Shown: one piece after another, positions 23,599 to 34,522 of the stretch
How the letters are laid out: each line of letters starts with the position of its first letter
Position numbering within the stretch: the stretch's first letter is position 1
Origin: Stachybotrys elegans
Taxonomy: Eukaryota > Ascomycota > Sordariomycetes > Hypocreales > Stachybotryaceae
NCBI GenBank assembly: GCA_020746835.1
Contig: JAGPNK010000009.1
Coordinates: 992,001 to 1,056,000, forward strand
Direction: 5' to 3'
Length of the DNA stretch: 64,000 nucleotides
Program-made: the position numbers and the translations under genes
The notes under the pieces: generated by a model
The model's database searches: none
What the model saw: the letters and a program-made list of their open reading frames with translations, nothing else
What the model was told of the DNA's origin: nothing

Positions 23599-23817
23599 CC
23601 ACAGCGTTGGATTGGTATAACAATTAACAAGTGCCGAACAACTCACCACTCTCACAAAGGCTCGCTCCCACCCCGGCAATGGAGCCTTGATCACATCCAT
23701 ACTCCAAGCACTTTTGCCTCTTGTATCTCACTCCCACATACATGCGTCGTCAGTACTCTCCGGCCGAGATACTGCAACAGACTGTCTCGCCACTACAGGG
23801 CTGGATAGGATCTAGAC

Positions 23818-24982
23818 GTGAACCGCCAAGATTATGACGATAACAGCTTGTTTGTGGATGTGTACGCTTCTTCGAAACACTTTACCTTCTTCTGTTTCTG
23901 TCCTCTGATCTTATGGCTTACGGCTGGGAGTCGGAGCCTCCGTAGCTCCACTGCATCGTTAGGCTCGACGATCCTCGAGTATCGCAGGCTGCACGGCCGG
24001 ACGTACCACAATTACGAAGGCGCCGAGTACTGATAGGTCAAAGGCTGTCCCAGATGGGCGCGTCGCTGGCCATGGCCAATGATGACATACAGAATGAAGG
24101 ACTGGACAGTGTGTAACCAAACTCTGCTGATGCTCCCTCGCAAGCTGCTCTGACTGGAACCGCGTTAGCCACCACATGGTGTGTCTCGCCAATGACGACA
24201 AGCTCTCTCTTGCACCACTCGAGAACCCCCAGAAAGTGCTCGACATCGGCACCGGAACCGGCATATGGGCCATGTAAGCCTGCACTCCTTCACCCCCTCT
24301 ATCTCTCGTTAGGATTGAGCCAGCTACTAATCTTTGCTCTTGCCCAGCAATTTCGCCAAGGATTTTCGTTCCTGCGAAGTTATCGGCATCGACATCTCCC
24401 CATCCAGCTATCCTGGGTCCCGCCGAACTGCCACTTTGAGCTCGACAACTGTGAGCTCGAATGGACCTTTGGCAATGAGAGTCTCGGCTACGTTCACATC
24501 CGAGGCATGGTAGACTGCATCCAGGACTGGCGCGCGCTCTATCGCGAGGCTTGTCGCTGCCTCAAGCCCAGCGGTAGGCTGGAGCACACCGAGTTTGCGC
24601 TGCCCATCGGCTCCAACACAGGCTCTTTCCCGACGATAGAACCTGGCACACGTTGGGCCAGGTCTTCCGCGAGGCCAGTGAGAATATGGGACGCACCTTC
24701 GAGGCCACGCTCATCTGGGAGCAGTGGATCCGCGAGGCCGGCTTCTCGGGCATCGTGTACAAGGAGATGGTAAAGCTGTCCATCAATGACTGGGCCAACG
24801 AGCGCAAATGGAAGGAAGTCGGCCTGTTCAACCGCGCGAGTCTTGAGCAGGGGCTCGAGGGCTTCGCGTCGTATATTTTCACGGCACTGCTTGGCTGGCA
24901 GAAGCAGGAGGTGGATGTACTCTTGGCCAAGGTGCGGCTGGCCATCAAAGACCGCTTGCTACAGGCCTACTGTCCCCAGTAA
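23818..24982 (+). pseudogene. Broken SAM-dependent methyltransferase (LaeA-like family)
   Basis: Remnant of a fungal class I methyltransferase of the LaeA-like / secondary-metabolism type. Recognisable parts in order: STILEYRRLHGRTYHN; DDKLSLAPLENPQKVLDIGT followed by GTGIWA (SAM motif I); EVIGIDISP; LSWVPPNCHFELDN; YVHIRGMVDCIQDW; ALYREACRCLKPSGRLEH; and a C-terminal part ending LLQAYCPQ. Lesions: an in-frame TGA at 24031-24033 where the family has EYW; a one-base loss at about 24,397-24,401 (DISP to QLSWVPP); and another at about 24,629-24,632 (GSF to RTWHTLGQVF). Two family introns remain splice-competent. No convincing start codon was found. Both base losses lie in short C runs, so assembly error is an alternative for them, but it does not explain the stop. 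Confidence 0.8.
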
Positions 24983-25191
24983 GACCGTTTATTGGCGTTG
25001 GATGGAAAGCGGCTGGGATTTCCCAGGAAAATTATTTATGTTCAAAAACCGCTCAGGAGGACGAAAGCTTTATAAGCAATTAAGGTGCAATGATGGTGTG
25101 ACCGAACCTGTGTATTCTTCCATGCCCTTCTGATGGCAAACCATTGAAGCCCTTGATGCTAGCATTACATGATGAATCCACAACCCAGTAT

Positions 25192-26238
25192 CTAGGTCGA
25201 TGTCTCCTCTGGCTTCTGGTCAGTAGCTAGACCCATCATAATATCCAGCTGCTTCATCATGATATTGATGTCCTCTTTCTGGTCATCATCAAACGCCCTC
25301 TTCTTGGCAAGTTCCATCTGCTGCTTCAGAAGTTCTCCCGATGATTGCAGAAGCTTGAAACTCTCCTTTCTTACCACAATGAACCCTTCTAGAAGATCTT
25401 CATGGCTCTGGTTGCAAGCCTTGTGCCTCTTCGCGACTGGGTCTGGGTACACGTCTGAGGGTGCTGGTCGTTTCTTGGCTTCGTCGACAGGCAGACAATC
25501 CCGGGCTGGTGGCGATTCGACTGGGCTGGGTTGAGGTGCTTGATTGGACACTGTTGCATTAACGACAGAGATCTGCTCAGTACCGGTATTGCTGTTATTT
25601 TGGTCGGCTCCGCAGTCACTGGTGGTTGGAAGTCCAGTCGATGGCGCTGAAGCCTGCAGGGCTTCTGTCTGAGACGCTTTTGATGTTTCTTCCAGAGATT
25701 TGGGTATAAGATCTGCAAGTTTTTGTGATCCCTTAGACTTCAACAGTTTAATAACAGAGAAGTCATCAAGATTCCGGTGATAGGCTTTGTGAGCCAAAAG
25801 ACGGTATAGCCTGTCCAACAAGGAGGTAGCTTGAGCCCATGCTTCATCCTCTTCTGGACACGGCGCCACCAATGCGACCGCTTCGTCAAATTCCAGAAAT
25901 CCTCGCGAGCCAAAGCCATGAAAGTCGAAGTCTGAGGTGTGTTAGTAACTTAATCTTACTGGCAACCCTTACCACATACCAGCTTTGCGGTCCTGGTTGC
26001 TGCGGAGGACAGGATATATCGGATATCTATCTTTTGGATCCAGTAAAGACTCGAGGAACCTCGAGCTAGAATATCCCATGTCAAGCAGATCCCTGCTATG
26101 GCGCCGCAGCTCTCTTTCAAGATCGTTCAAGTTCCAGCCACGAGAAGGTGCATTTTCGCAGATATCGTAAAGGAACCCTTCATAGTACTTCAGTATTTCC
26201 CGCGCAAATTTGTTCCTCACAGGTACGGTTCGGCTCAT
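25192..26238 (-). CDS. Uncharacterised protein A of a tandem pair
   Basis: Two exons (26238-25980, 25931-25192) encode about 332 residues with no domain I can name. Residues 1-87 are helical and charged (REILKYYEGFLYDICENA, LERELRRHSRDLLDMGY). The middle holds FDEAVALVAPCP and LLDRLYRLLAHKAYHRN. A Ser/Thr/Pro-rich linker follows, then a basic patch (AKKRPAPSDVYPDPVAKRHK) that could be a nuclear localisation signal, and a predicted coiled coil at the C-terminus (LLKQQMELAKKRAFDDDQK). The middle aligns with the next gene on the same strand, and both have one phase-1 intron in about the same place, suggesting duplication. Function unknown; nuclear location is an inference from the basic patch only. 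Confidence 0.72.
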
Positions 26239-27239
26239 GGCTGAAATAAACCACCTCCTACGAAGGGAGGGTATCGCTTGTTCCGGGAGGTGATTTGTGC
26301 GCTGTGCAACGAGATGGTAAAGTGGAGCGGATTTGGGAGAAGCTGAGTGAAGGTGTTTGCTGAAAAGAAGAGAGAGAGGAGAGAGAGAAAAAGAAAGGCG
26401 GGAAGAGCGGGTGAAGCGTAGTAAAGTAGGTAGTATCTGTAGGTACTGTAGTCCTGCGAGGTGTGCAGCTGCAGGCAGACGGCAGCTGTTTGAAAGATGT
26501 CCAGGGAACAAGAGAAAAGCCAGCACCGTAGTTTTTGCGGCACTTATGAATTCATTTGTGATAGAGCGGGTATGTACAGTGAGGAAAAAGAGCAATACTG
26601 TATGAAAAGAATAATGGCTACCTATAGGGCCAAGAATAGAGTCAGAAAATAAAAGGATCGTCAGACATAACTGACATTACTTCTTGGCCAGAGATAGAGA
26701 GCAATGAGGCAGCAGTGGCAGCTACAGCAACCACGTACAAGCATGCATACACAGTCAGGAGCCCTACGTTTAACAGATTCAATATGTGTAGGTATTGCCC
26801 CTTATGTGTGTTCTGACGAGGCTGTTTGTTTCGACAGGGCGAAGGTGACCTACCGAGACCGAGGCGCTGAGGTCGGGATACTGTCACGATGTCGGCGGAA
26901 GTTCTCAGACAGGAAAGAAGCTGTATCTGATGACGGCGGCGGCTGGGGTGGCCACGCTTATAAATTTATTTTCACAGATTTCTACCCCCCTAGATGCCAT
27001 CAGTATAACTCTGTACTGTTACCCCCTAGCACTGTGAGATGTGAATGTAATTATTTCATATACTTCTACAATCTCTTTTGCCTTGACCCTCATAATGTGG
27101 TGAATAAGGTGTTTGGATAGCTATAATCCCCCAAGCAAGTAAAGCATGAACAACCCTTAGCAAATCCGGCTTGACTTCCAAGTATTGCCTACAATCACAA
27201 GCAACCACCGAATGAGCAGAGCCAAGCCTATCCAGGAGC
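26239..27239. other. Intergenic region within the tandem pair
   Basis: Upstream region of protein A, downstream of protein B. Purine-rich GA tracts lie at about 26,360-26,420. No supported coding sequence. Confidence 0.5.
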
Positions 27240-27870
27240 TCAGATTCGATCTGCGTGGGTGCTCTTGAGCCGAGAAGCCGAACGCTCCCCATCAACCTCC
27301 GAGTCTGCCATCCTCTTCATCTGCTTTGTAGAGGGGCAGGGACCGCGCTGATAATTTGCACACCGCGGACTCCCAAGACCCTTTTCAGCGAAGATGTCTT
27401 GAACCGACGCATCAATGTATGAATGACCCGACTTCATGAGAAAGAGACGGTACATTCTGTCCGCCGACCTCGGGGCTTGGCACCACTCCTGTGGCAGGAT
27501 GGCAGGGTGAAGAACGGCAAACATTTCTTCCTGAGTGATTAAAGTCGTTCCTCGTGGGTAGCTTCTCATAACAACAGCTCTTGCTGCTAAAAGTCAGAAC
27601 CAGTCGCTTCAAGCACGATGCTGGTAGACAGGTAGATAACTTACCTCCCTGGCCGTTCGTCTCGAATGTATCCAGCAAGATGGATATTTCATCAAACTTC
27701 CAGACCCTGACACAGAGAGCCTTGGCAACACGACAGGAGACGTCAGCGTCCAATTTGGCTGAGTCGTTCTGGTGGAGATGGCAGATGAATTTCTTGAATT
27801 GCTCGAGAAGCATGTTGCAGACATTGGCTTGACGCTCGGAAGCAATACGGCTGAGCTGAGGAGAAGCCAT
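27240..27870 (-). CDS. Uncharacterised protein B of a tandem pair
   Basis: Two exons (27870-27645, 27586-27240) encode about 190 residues. No named domain. It starts MASPQLSRIASERQANVCNM, then has a helical stretch (LLEQFKKFICHL), and exon 2 contains EEMFAVLHPAILPQEW and ADRMYRLFLMKSGHSY. The latter aligns with DEAVALVAPCPEEDEAW and LDRLYRLLAHKAYH of protein A about 1 kb downstream on the same strand. It lacks protein A's long linker and coiled-coil tail, ending instead with a short basic region (STKQMKRM). The single phase-1 intron (GTAAGT..TTTAG) is in the matching position. Real gene status rests on the clean intron and shared structure; function unknown. Confidence 0.65.
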
Positions 27871-28498
27871 TTTGTCGTTGAGGATAAGTGAGGTGATATT
27901 TGAAGATGGATGAGTGGTTGTATGCTGTGGATGGTTCAGGTGCGTGCAAAGCAACGCTCAGTTTGAAATACTGAGGTGATGGCAGAGTAGGAGGGTGGCT
28001 ATAGGGGAAATCCTATAGAGCTGATGATAAGGCGTGCCAGAGAACTGTATTGAAGCTGGGAGTAGAGATGTATGTCACAGGCGTGAGGGATGTGTAGTTG
28101 TGTTGGGGGAACGTGTTGGAATTTAGCTCGGAGGCGAATTGAGACTGACAGCTGCCAGCTGCCCGCAGCTATCCCGCTCATCAACTCCGTGACATACTGT
28201 GAAAAATCAAGACCTCTGCAGGAATGGCCAAGGATATCCACGGGAGGCGTACAAAGCGACCGGCAATGTGAGTGATTTGATCAACAACATATTTTATCTG
28301 TATGCGATCATGTATGTCCTCTATCCTTATTTCATCACAACATGCGAGACTTGTTTGTTGTCAAGCTTGATAATGCCTTGTCATAGACCAGCATCGGCCT
28401 CTAACATGCCATGCACGATGCTCATGACAAACAATGACCATGCTTCAATTTCCACAATATGCTCCTCCCTGTTCGTAACCAGCAGCACCACGCAGCAT
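27871..28498. other. Intergenic region
   Basis: Between protein B (promoter side) and the 3' end of PheRS alpha. No coding or repeat structure supported. Confidence 0.5.
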
Positions 28499-30539
28499 TT
28501 AGTTCTTGTCGAGGCGCACTGCCGCGTTCTTCTCGATGAAGTGGAGATCGACCTGGTGGCCGAGGAGCTCGCGGATATTCGAGATGCCGTACTTGATCAT
28601 GGTCGGTCGTTCCAGACTTAGACCGAAGCCGAAGACGCGCAGGTCCTTGGGCAGGCCCAGTGCCTCCAGCATTTCTGGTCGGAACATGCCGCTGTTGCCA
28701 ATCTAATGAATGTTAGCCATAAAGATATTCCCCTTGTCGAAGAAAATAATCTACCTCAACAATCTTCTTCAGGCCAGCGTGGTAGCTGAAGATCTCCATA
28801 CTGGGCTCGGTGTAGGGGTTGTATCTATCACAATGTTAGAGAAGGGACAGAATGATGTGTCGGACAGCCACTTACGCAGGCTTGAACTTCAGACTAAAAC
28901 CCAGTTAGTATACCATGAATCTGCAAGATCTGGGCTGACGTACTCTGTGATGCCCATCTTTCCGAAGAAGTTGTCCATGAACTCCATCAGACCGCCGAGG
29001 GTCAGGTCATAGTCAGCAATCACACCCTCTACCTGGTGGAACTCGCAGAGATGGGTTGCATCGACAGTCTCGTTTCTACAGAACATTAGCCAACGCCCAC
29101 CAACATGGTTGCGTGCGCAAGTACCGGAAGACACGGTCGATGGAGAAGTATCGTGCAGCTGGGACTCGGCCGTCGGGGCCCTTCTTGGCTGCCAGCTTGT
29201 ACAGCATGGCTGCTGAAACGGCAGTGGTGTGAGTTCGCAGCACCAGCCTATATCGAGTCAGTAGATAACTTGGAAGCCCGAGGCAATACATACCTCAGCG
29301 ACTCTTCCTCGGCCCAAGGATATCTGTAACCGATGGAGCCGTATTTTCCGTCTTGGTGGACCTGCTTCACGTTCTCGAAGAGCTCCTCGTAGTTCTGCTT
29401 GTCATCCGGAGATGTCGGTCCAGGCCTGCTGGCCAGCTTGGGGTCTGAGATGTAGAAAGTGTCTTGGAGGTCTCGAGCAGGGTGTTGCTTGTCTGGTCAG
29501 TATGCGGACAGGTTTGGTCAAAGGTGGAAATACCTGAGGCACGAAGAGCGCATCGAAGTTCTGCGTCATCTGTTAGTTGCGAGCTGTATGGTGGATGCGG
29601 CATACGTACCCAGAAGCCAGACTCAATGTACTGAGAGGTAGGCATCTCTGTGAAGCCGGTCTCGAAGAAGATTTGACTAGATGAGTCAGTACACGTACCA
29701 AACAGCCGCCGTGCTCCCTCCTACCGGAATTCGTGTCGCATCTTGTTCAGCGGGTGCAAAGCACCGGCGTGCTGCGGCACACCCAGCGACTTGAAGTTGT
29801 ACGGCTCTGTGAGTGGTCAGATATATCTCCAATCCCTAATCCGCTGACAATCCTTACTGAAAGCGGCCGTCTTCCAGGAGCCGGTGGCCAGCATCTCGGC
29901 AGTCAGGTCCGTCTCCTCCTGAATCATCTGTAGGGAGTACTTTTCGGCCTTCTGGATCTTGAAGGAAATGACCTTCTGCATCTTGAGAAGCTTGCGCTTC
30001 TTCAACTCGGCAATGATCTTGGGCTCGTGGGTTCGCTTCTCCTTGATGACTTGGAGCTGTCCGCGAGTAATATCCTGAACGCTGTCGACCTGTCCGACTT
30101 GTCAACCTCTCTACCCGAGAAGCCAGAGGGGGATCGAACCACTGACCAGAGAAACGAGCTGGTTGCCGTCCTTCTTGATCCACTTCTCCTTGAAGGCCTT
30201 GCCTTGGCCGAGCTTTGCGACCGTCTTGTCGCCAACGTGGCTCTCTAGTTCCTGGATGGACAGGCCGCCCATGGCCTTGCTGATTGCCTCGAAGACGCGC
30301 ACTTCATGGCTGCCGTGGGCGACGATGGATTCGGCCTCGGGCTCGAGAGTTGCTTCTTCGCGCTCAAGCTGCTCGTACGAGACCATGGAACGGGAGGCAA
30401 GTCGGTCGAGGGCGGCTTTCAGGGACTCGAAGGGGACGGCGGGAAAGGCCTCGGCCGAGAGGATGGGGCTGGCATCGGCCAATGCCTGGAGGATGTCGGA
30501 GACGAGATCGCCCGAGGAAGAGCTCGCCGGTTGCGCCAT
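28499..30539 (-). CDS. FRS2: Cytosolic phenylalanyl-tRNA synthetase alpha subunit
   Basis: Alpha subunit of the cytosolic (alpha-beta)2 PheRS, which charges tRNA-Phe. About 512 residues spread over roughly 11 exons, the most intron-rich gene in the window. The N-terminal half has the DNA-binding-like winged-helix region ([23 protein letters not shown]). The class II catalytic core has [11 protein letters not shown] with [10 protein letters not shown] (motif 1 region), [10 protein letters not shown] followed by [14 protein letters not shown] (motif 2), [12 protein letters not shown], and the C-terminal [17 protein letters not shown] (motif 3). All core motifs look intact. The last exon ends VRLDKN. 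Start at 30,539 is the first Met and precedes the conserved helical region. Some internal exon borders are approximate. Confidence 0.93.
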
Positions 30540-31133
30540 GGTGGCTGTGAGGATCGAAAGAGAAGCACGGGGGGAGTCGGGGAGGGCGATACGTCCAAGA
30601 TGGGTGAGTCAGGCCTGTGATGGGATATTTGGATATTTGGTGGGGTTGCGAGCAAAATGTCTGGGCACCTTGAGCTACAGCCCCTCGTTATGCAGCCACA
30701 GGGACGTGGCTAGAATGGAGGGGCTGAGTGGCGGTGCAGATGCCCAGGAGCCTTATCTTATCAGCCATGCTCTCGTCCCTCCTCCATCCAAGACCAAAAC
30801 ACATTCTTTGACATCAACTTGTCTATCTGAGCTTCGTTTCGATTCAGATATATCACAGAGCCGAAACAAGAGAATTGAGCTGCACGACAGCTCAGTTACC
30901 TGAAAACATGCTCATACTCTGTCGCCCTCCCCCTGTTTCGCGGTATCTCGCACTCGGATTCCCGGATTAACATGGGGCTCTATCAGCATCCTTGGCCAAA
31001 CCAACAATTAGCCCTGGTCCCAGGCTACTATGCTGCTAAAATCTGACTTTACAAACTGCTGCCCAACCTCCTCGATGAGCTCGCGCAGCATAGGGTGATT
31101 GAGGCGAGGAGCACTACTGTCACTACTTGCGCA
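30540..31133. other. Divergent intergenic region PheRS alpha / sulfotransferase-like
   Basis: Shared promoter region. Nothing coding or repetitive seen. Confidence 0.5.
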
Positions 31134-31940
31134 ATGGAGAATCGCGAAATGAAGGTCCTGGCCATGGGCTTGCCTCGCACTGGCACAGCTTCCATGGCCA
31201 AAGCTCTCGAGATTCTCGGCTACCAGGGCGTTTACCACGGGATCAAAGCCATCGACACGCCCCAAGACTGGGTCGTCTTCAGCCGTGCAGCCGACGCAAC
31301 CTTCCCGAGCCTGCCGACATATACGGGAAAGCCATTCACGCAGGAGGACTGGGAGGAGCTGTACAGAAACTGTGAAGCTACGACCGACTTGGCTTCTGTC
31401 TTTGGCAAGAGTCTCACCAGTACGTATCCCAATGCCAAGGTCGTACTGGTCATCCGAGACTACGATAAGTGGTACAAGAGCATCGACGAGATGGTGTTGA
31501 AGCAGCTATGGGGGCCACTGGCCGATTTCTCCGTCAACTACGTAGAGTGGGTTCTCGGATCTCAAGCTGGCCCTGCTTCGCGAAAGTTGATGCTTGGGTT
31601 CTTCCAAGCCAAGGATGCGGACGAGGCGCGCAGAAATGCTAGGGCGGCATATGACAGACACCACAAGGAGATCCAAGAGGCGGTGCCCCAAGAGCAGCTC
31701 CTGGTCTACCACCTGGGAGACGGGTGGGAGCCGCTGTGCAAGTTCCTGGATAAGCCGGTGCCCGAGGGGGTCGAGTTCCCATGGGTCAACGAGGCGGAGA
31801 TGCTGAGGAAGACCATCACAGACAAGGCGAAGAGGGACATGACGGCGGCAGCCATGAAACTGCTGCCCTGGGTGGTCGGCGCTGGGGCCATTGGAGCGGG
31901 TTCTTGGATGGTGATGAAGGGCGCAAGCCTTTCAGGGTAG
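31134..31940 (+). CDS. Sulfotransferase-family P-loop protein with C-terminal membrane anchor
   Basis: Member of the fungal-expanded sulfotransferase-like family (Sulfotransfer_4 type); single exon, 268 residues from the ATG at 31,134. An in-frame ATG at 31,095 would add 13 residues but is less well placed before the conserved start. The PAPS-binding P-loop-like motif is at the N-terminus (GLPRTGTASMAKALEILGY), followed by the 3'-phosphate region VVLVIRDYDKWYKS and the C-terminal family motif WEPLCKFLDKPVPEG. The last 25 residues (LLPWVVGAGAIGAGSWMVM) form a likely single membrane-spanning tail. Fungal members are common but mostly untested biochemically; the acceptor is unknown. Confidence 0.85.
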   Translation: MENREMKVLAMGLPRTGTASMAKALEILGYQGVYHGIKAIDTPQDWVVFSRAADATFPSLPTYTGKPFTQEDWEELYRNCEATTDLASVFGKSLTSTYPNAKVVLVIRDYDKWYKSIDEMVLKQLWGPLADFSVNYVEWVLGSQAGPASRKLMLGFFQAKDADEARRNARAAYDRHHKEIQEAVPQEQLLVYHLGDGWEPLCKFLDKPVPEGVEFPWVNEAEMLRKTITDKAKRDMTAAAMKLLPWVVGAGAIGAGSWMVMKGASLSG

Positions 31941-32945
31941 GCATGGACCAAACATTGCAGTGCAAAGCAGCCACCAGCAGATGGAAAAATGCATGAACGC
32001 CTCATGGGTTCGGGTAAAATCGCGCAGTCGACAGGCCATACAGACAACAGCAGCTACATTCACAGAGCGGAAGTTATTCTCCGGATGGCGCAGAACCGTT
32101 TTCCAATGTGACGTAAGAATGAATAGCCCCCTCGGCCGGCCGCCCAGGCCTGTGACCATCGTTTACTGATCGCTCACCAGGGGCAGGAAACGGACATGCC
32201 ACATCCGTTGACAATCCAAGCCTTCACGCAGACGGCAGGGCCCCTAAGATGCAGGCAACTCCTGCAACCCATTCCCCTTCCAATCGGCAAAGGAGTTTGA
32301 GGCGGGCTGACAGGGGTCCAAATCATGCTTAAAAAGCGCGACGTTGGGATGATGCGGAAAGCCAAGCTTTAGCCACGAGTCGATCCGGCTGCGAAAACGT
32401 CATGACCCACCACGACTTGCCCCCCAGGACATGACGCTCTGATGTTTGTTCAAAGGGCTAGCTATCCCCAACGAGTAAATTGTTTACCATGGGGGTTACC
32501 ATCGAGAGAGGCGATTTGACAAAGTTTCGAAAGATCGGCTTCCACCTCGTCAGCGCGTCGTCATGTTGAATGTCGAATCGAGCGCAACTGTTCCCTCATG
32601 CTTGCCACGGCGAATGCGGCAATCCCTATCTCCATGGAGAGCAGTTTGTGTCAGTAAGGGTCCATCGCCAAGAGCATCATAAGCATCGGGCCCTGGATTC
32701 GGTCCACTATGACGAGTGATAAGCTGCACTGCCATGATGGCACACAGAGAGACCCTTGCGGCGGCGAGAAAGGCGGGATGCAACAAATCGCCAGAGGATT
32801 GATCTCGATCACGCCAAGGACGAGAGAAGGGGAAGATATGTATATATAGTTGACAACCGTGCCAGGCTGCTTCAATTTGTCTCACACCAAGCCCACGAAC
32901 CAGTCAACTATTCTTACATTTACATCTCTCTACCCTTACCCAACA
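31941..32945. other. Intergenic region with stress-type promoter at right end
   Basis: No gene seen. The right end has an AGGGG (STRE-like) site at 32,828-32,832 and TATATATA at 32,841-32,848 ahead of the His-rich gene. Confidence 0.5.
32841..32848 (+). promoter_or_regulatory. TATA box of the His-rich gene
   Basis: TATATATA about 100 bp upstream of the ATG at 32,946, just after an AGGGG stress-element core (32,828-32,832). A TATA plus STRE arrangement is typical of inducible fungal stress genes; inferred from motif and spacing only. Confidence 0.5.
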
Positions 32946-33556
32946 ATGTCCAACATGATGAACAAGATCAAGGAGGCGGTCGGCATGGACCACTCCCACC
33001 ACCACTCTCATGAGCATTCAGCCGACTCTCACGCGCAGACTCAGCCCCATACCGAGTCTCATGTCCAGAATCAGCCCCGTACCGAGAACCAGGCGCTCCA
33101 GCAGTCTGAGGGCTCCTACGAGAACCAGTCGTCGTACAACAACGCAAACACCGGCTCGCACACCACCACTTCCAACAACAACACTACGTCCTCTGCGGAG
33201 GGGACCACCTTCAAGAACCCCTTCCCCTCAGAGCAGAATGACTCTTCTTCCCGTCTGCACCCCAGCCAGAACCAGGTTCTGCGTGGCGTAGACCCCCTCG
33301 TTACCTCGGACGACAACTCCCGCCGCACTAGGTATGCTACCGGACCATGGCATCCAAAAAGCCGCATATGCTAACATGGTACAGCGCCACGTCCCGCAGC
33401 AGCCTGAGCGACCGCAACCCGCGAGACGCCTCCCAGGTCCCTCCTTCTGTCTTCAAGCAGGAGGTGGGTGCTCCCACGATTGAGCACGCCTATCCCCAGG
33501 ACAGCACGCACCAGAGGCATTCGGTCAGCATGCAGGAGGAGCACTTGATTCGATAA
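32946..33556 (+). CDS. Small hydrophilic His/Gln/Ser-rich protein
   Basis: Two exons (32946-33331, 33385-33556) encode about 185 residues. A short amphipathic N-terminus (MSNMMNKIKEAVGM) precedes a His-rich stretch (DHSHHHSHEHSADSH, residues about 15-29). The rest is rich in Gln, Asn, Ser and Thr and almost without hydrophobic residues, so intrinsically disordered. The conserved-looking parts are FKNPFPSEQND and SRLHPSQNQVLRGVDPLVTS. The intron (GTATGC..ACAG, with GCTAAC branch) is clean. Such proteins in filamentous fungi are often induced in conidia or under stress; here that is supported only by the promoter motifs. Metal binding by the His cluster is possible but untested. Confidence 0.78.
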
Positions 33557-34522
33557 GCGTTATATGAGATATGAATGAATGTATACTATTCCGAAACGTT
33601 TAGATGAATCCTTGGTTTTCACGCGTTGTAATATCTTTCCCATTGCCTCCAGGATTTGGGTCGGCTCCGAACTGTCCAATATCGGCGCCGACGAACAAGG
33701 CCTTCGTCTCGCACCCGACTTAAAGCAGCGAGACGACAAGCCCATGTCTCCCACCTAATGTGGCGGCGTGTCAATTTGGACCAAGCTCACTCAACCGTCG
33801 GCCCTGCCCCCAAGAACCATGGGATGTTATTCACCGACGCAACCCGAGAGAAAAGTCTTGCCCGTCACATGCTCAATCCCCCCTTGACCCCTACCACTCA
33901 TCTTTAGCCACGAGGTGAGACTAGCATCGCGGGATCCAGACGAGCTTGTCTCAATCTCTAATCCTCGAGACGAGCCCCTCCATGCCCCACGTTCTTCGTC
34001 GCAACCCGCTGCTAAAAATGCTGAACCGCCTCCCTCCCCACGGTCTGATTGGAGCGGGTAAATGCGCTGGATAAATGCAGACAGGCCCAGTCTCCAACTC
34101 GCGACTCTTGTCGTGCAAAAGTAGCTCTTACGTAGGTAGGGGGAGCTCCTCGTGGTGTGGGGGTTTGCCGGATGGCACGCCGTCCTCGCCATCGAAAAAG
34201 TGAAAACAGCCATCTCAATTGGCGAGGTTATAGAAGGATGGCGGGATGGTGGTGGACAAGCGGGGAACCCGTCATCCGTCATCGTCGGGGACTGAGTGGT
34301 ATATAGATCATTGGGTCACTTCCATCCCTCTCGCTCTTTTCCTCCCCCTCCTCCTCCTCCTCCTCTTTTGCCTGCCGGTAACCAAGCCCAACTCCAAGCC
34401 CAAGCCCAAGCCAGACCAGACACTGTCGCCCTGTCGCCTGACCTTTTCCCCCGCCGCGAGGACACAGCCTTCGACCGAGAATCCCCTCAAGCAGGTGCGC
34501 GCGCGCCTCCCCGACTCCCAAG
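33557..34522. other. Intergenic region upstream of xylitol dehydrogenase
   Basis: No gene supported. Contains TATATAG at 34,300-34,306 and, 3 bp on, ATTGG (an inverted CCAAT), about 220 bp before the dehydrogenase ATG, followed by a CT-rich leader. Confidence 0.5.

Noticed and set aside
30110..30160. tRNA-like string GGGGGATCGAACCACTGACC
   Set aside because: Resembles the reverse complement of a tRNA T-arm, but no acceptor or anticodon stem pairs around it; it is the donor side of an intron in the PheRS alpha gene.
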